Positions 13,097 to 13,785 of a stretch of DNA of 13,785 nucleotides are shown one piece after another. Each line of letters starts with the position of its first letter. Within the stretch, counting starts at the first letter, position 1. A model generated the notes under the pieces. It had not been told where the DNA came from and made no database searches. It saw only the letters and a list, made by a program, of their open reading frames with translations. Source of the DNA: Opitutia bacterium UBA7374 (GTDB lineage: Bacteria > Verrucomicrobiota > Verrucomicrobiia > Opitutales > Coraliomargaritaceae); NCBI GenBank assembly GCA_002469895.1, contig DKOA01000040.1:1-13785 (forward strand), written 5' to 3'. The position numbers were made by a program, and so were the translations under genes.

Positions 13097-13785
13097 ATGA
13101 ATGCGATTCCGACTGTCGAAATATGCCATCTGTTGCCTTTAATTCGGTTTCTACAGACGCATGGCAAAGATCACGAAAAGTATCTTGGAGAAGCCCATAT
13201 TCCTAGCAAATTACTAGAGTATCCGCATTACCGCATCAGCAAAAACCAATATTTCGCGATCCACAATTTAGTGGTTCAAGACAACGAAGTAAGTGAGGCG
13301 TTTGATCGTATTGGAGGATTCAATACCTATGGTGATCTCTACGGTATAGCACCCTCACTAGCGCAAGCTCCGAGTCTATTGTGCCTGATTCGGCAGTACG
13401 CCGACTTCCTCATACGAAGTGCCGATTTTGGAGTCCTTTATCTCGATCCCGAACCAACGAACCCAGCAAAAGTATGGATTCATTACCAAGCGCACGAGGA
13501 TGGTCTGGATACAAAACGTGACGCGGTTTGGCGTATTCATCTTACTAGCCTTCTGCAAATCATTCGTCTCTGTGCGGGTAGCGATTGGATACCCTCTCAT
13601 ATTGCACTCCAGCATAATCTTCAAAAGGAAATATACCTACCCTCTGTGCTTCGTGCTGCAACTGTCCGTCGCATATCTTGGGGAGTTGGTATATGTTTCC
13701 CGACCAGCCTGCTCTGGATGCGACCAAATCCAGTGCAAACAATCGCACCCACAGAAGTCTCCAGCAAAGAGAATATAAATCTCGA
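13097..13785 (+). CDS. Second AraC-type regulator, N-terminal part, cut by the window end
   Basis: Translating from the ATG at 13097 gives 229 codons without a stop to the last base. The product matches the N-terminal domain of the regulator at 11858 in order: LLQIIRLCAGSDWIPSHI (152-169) against TLIQIIRYTEAADWLPSQI, LCLIRQYADFLIRSADFGVL (95-114) against the segment near 110-130, and ICFPTSLLWMRPNP (199-212) against VRMNPS. It begins MNAIPTVEICHLLPLIRFLQ, typical of the arabinose-binding-like AraC subgroup. The helix-turn-helix part should lie beyond the window. Other open frames in this stretch are shadows. Divergence between the two neighbours is large, so the duplication is old or they were acquired separately. 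It could instead be a truncated gene; this cannot be seen. Confidence 0.75.
   Translation, partial: MNAIPTVEICHLLPLIRFLQTHGKDHEKYLGEAHIPSKLLEYPHYRISKNQYFAIHNLVVQDNEVSEAFDRIGGFNTYGDLYGIAPSLAQAPSLLCLIRQYADFLIRSADFGVLYLDPEPTNPAKVWIHYQAHEDGLDTKRDAVWRIHLTSLLQIIRLCAGSDWIPSHIALQHNLQKEIYLPSVLRAATVRRISWGVGICFPTSLLWMRPNPVQTIAPTEVSSKENINL

Noticed and set aside
13419..13778. 119-codon plus-strand frame near the window end, and a minus-strand frame at 13376-13624
   Set aside because: Both overlap the open frame starting at 13097, whose product matches the neighbouring AraC-type protein; they are shadows.
1..13785. CRISPR arrays, tRNA or rRNA genes, phage attachment sites
   Set aside because: I looked for regularly spaced repeats, tRNA-like cloverleaf ends and rRNA core sequences and saw none; only short local repeats are present.

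Overview
The window looks like chromosome from a Gram-negative member of the Verrucomicrobiota, probably Opitutia/Puniceicoccales-like. Three things suggest this: the lipopolysaccharide-export permease LptF, a SMUG1-type uracil-DNA glycosylase (rare in bacteria), and a secreted YHYH protein whose N-terminal domain carries the 'SSDL..W ... QFFRM' signature common in verrucomicrobial secreted proteins. The assignment is inference; no rRNA or other marker is present.

Layout. (1) 1-705, plus strand: the 3' part of a diaminopimelate-epimerase-family gene whose two catalytic cysteines are both serine. (2) 728-3601, minus strand: a large exported YHYH-domain protein, a SMUG1-like uracil-DNA glycosylase and an Rdx (SelT/SelW/SelH-like) CxxC protein. 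(3) 3643-8643, minus strand: a compact, mostly overlapping gene run transcribed lptF > pabB > pabC > folP > folB > folK. From pabB on, it supplies p-aminobenzoate and the pterin arm of folate synthesis. No pabA, folE or folC is in the window. (4) 8764-9333, plus strand: pyrE, divergent from lptF across a 120-bp promoter region.

(5) 9334-13785 is different in character: visibly more AT-rich, longer intergenic spaces and unfamiliar proteins. It begins with a large stem-loop (9441-9521) that ends in a T-run on the minus strand. Next comes a minus-strand gene for a small tail-anchored zinc-ribbon protein. Its promoter has a perfect TATAAT preceded by two identical 12-bp direct repeats spaced 23 bp apart, an AraC-type activator-site layout. 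Divergent from it are an FHA-domain protein, an unrecognised 255-residue protein followed by a terminator-like hairpin, and an AraC-family regulator. A second, related AraC-type regulator is cut by the window end; its reading frame is open from 13097 to the last base. A perfect 10-bp inverted repeat lies just upstream of this last gene.

The housekeeping part is well understood apart from the Ser/Ser DapF homologue. The most promising candidate for something undescribed is the 9.6-13.8 kb locus: a membrane-anchored zinc-ribbon protein, an FHA phosphopeptide-binding protein, an orphan protein and paired AraC-type regulators, with visible candidate operator repeats. Its function cannot be deduced from sequence alone.
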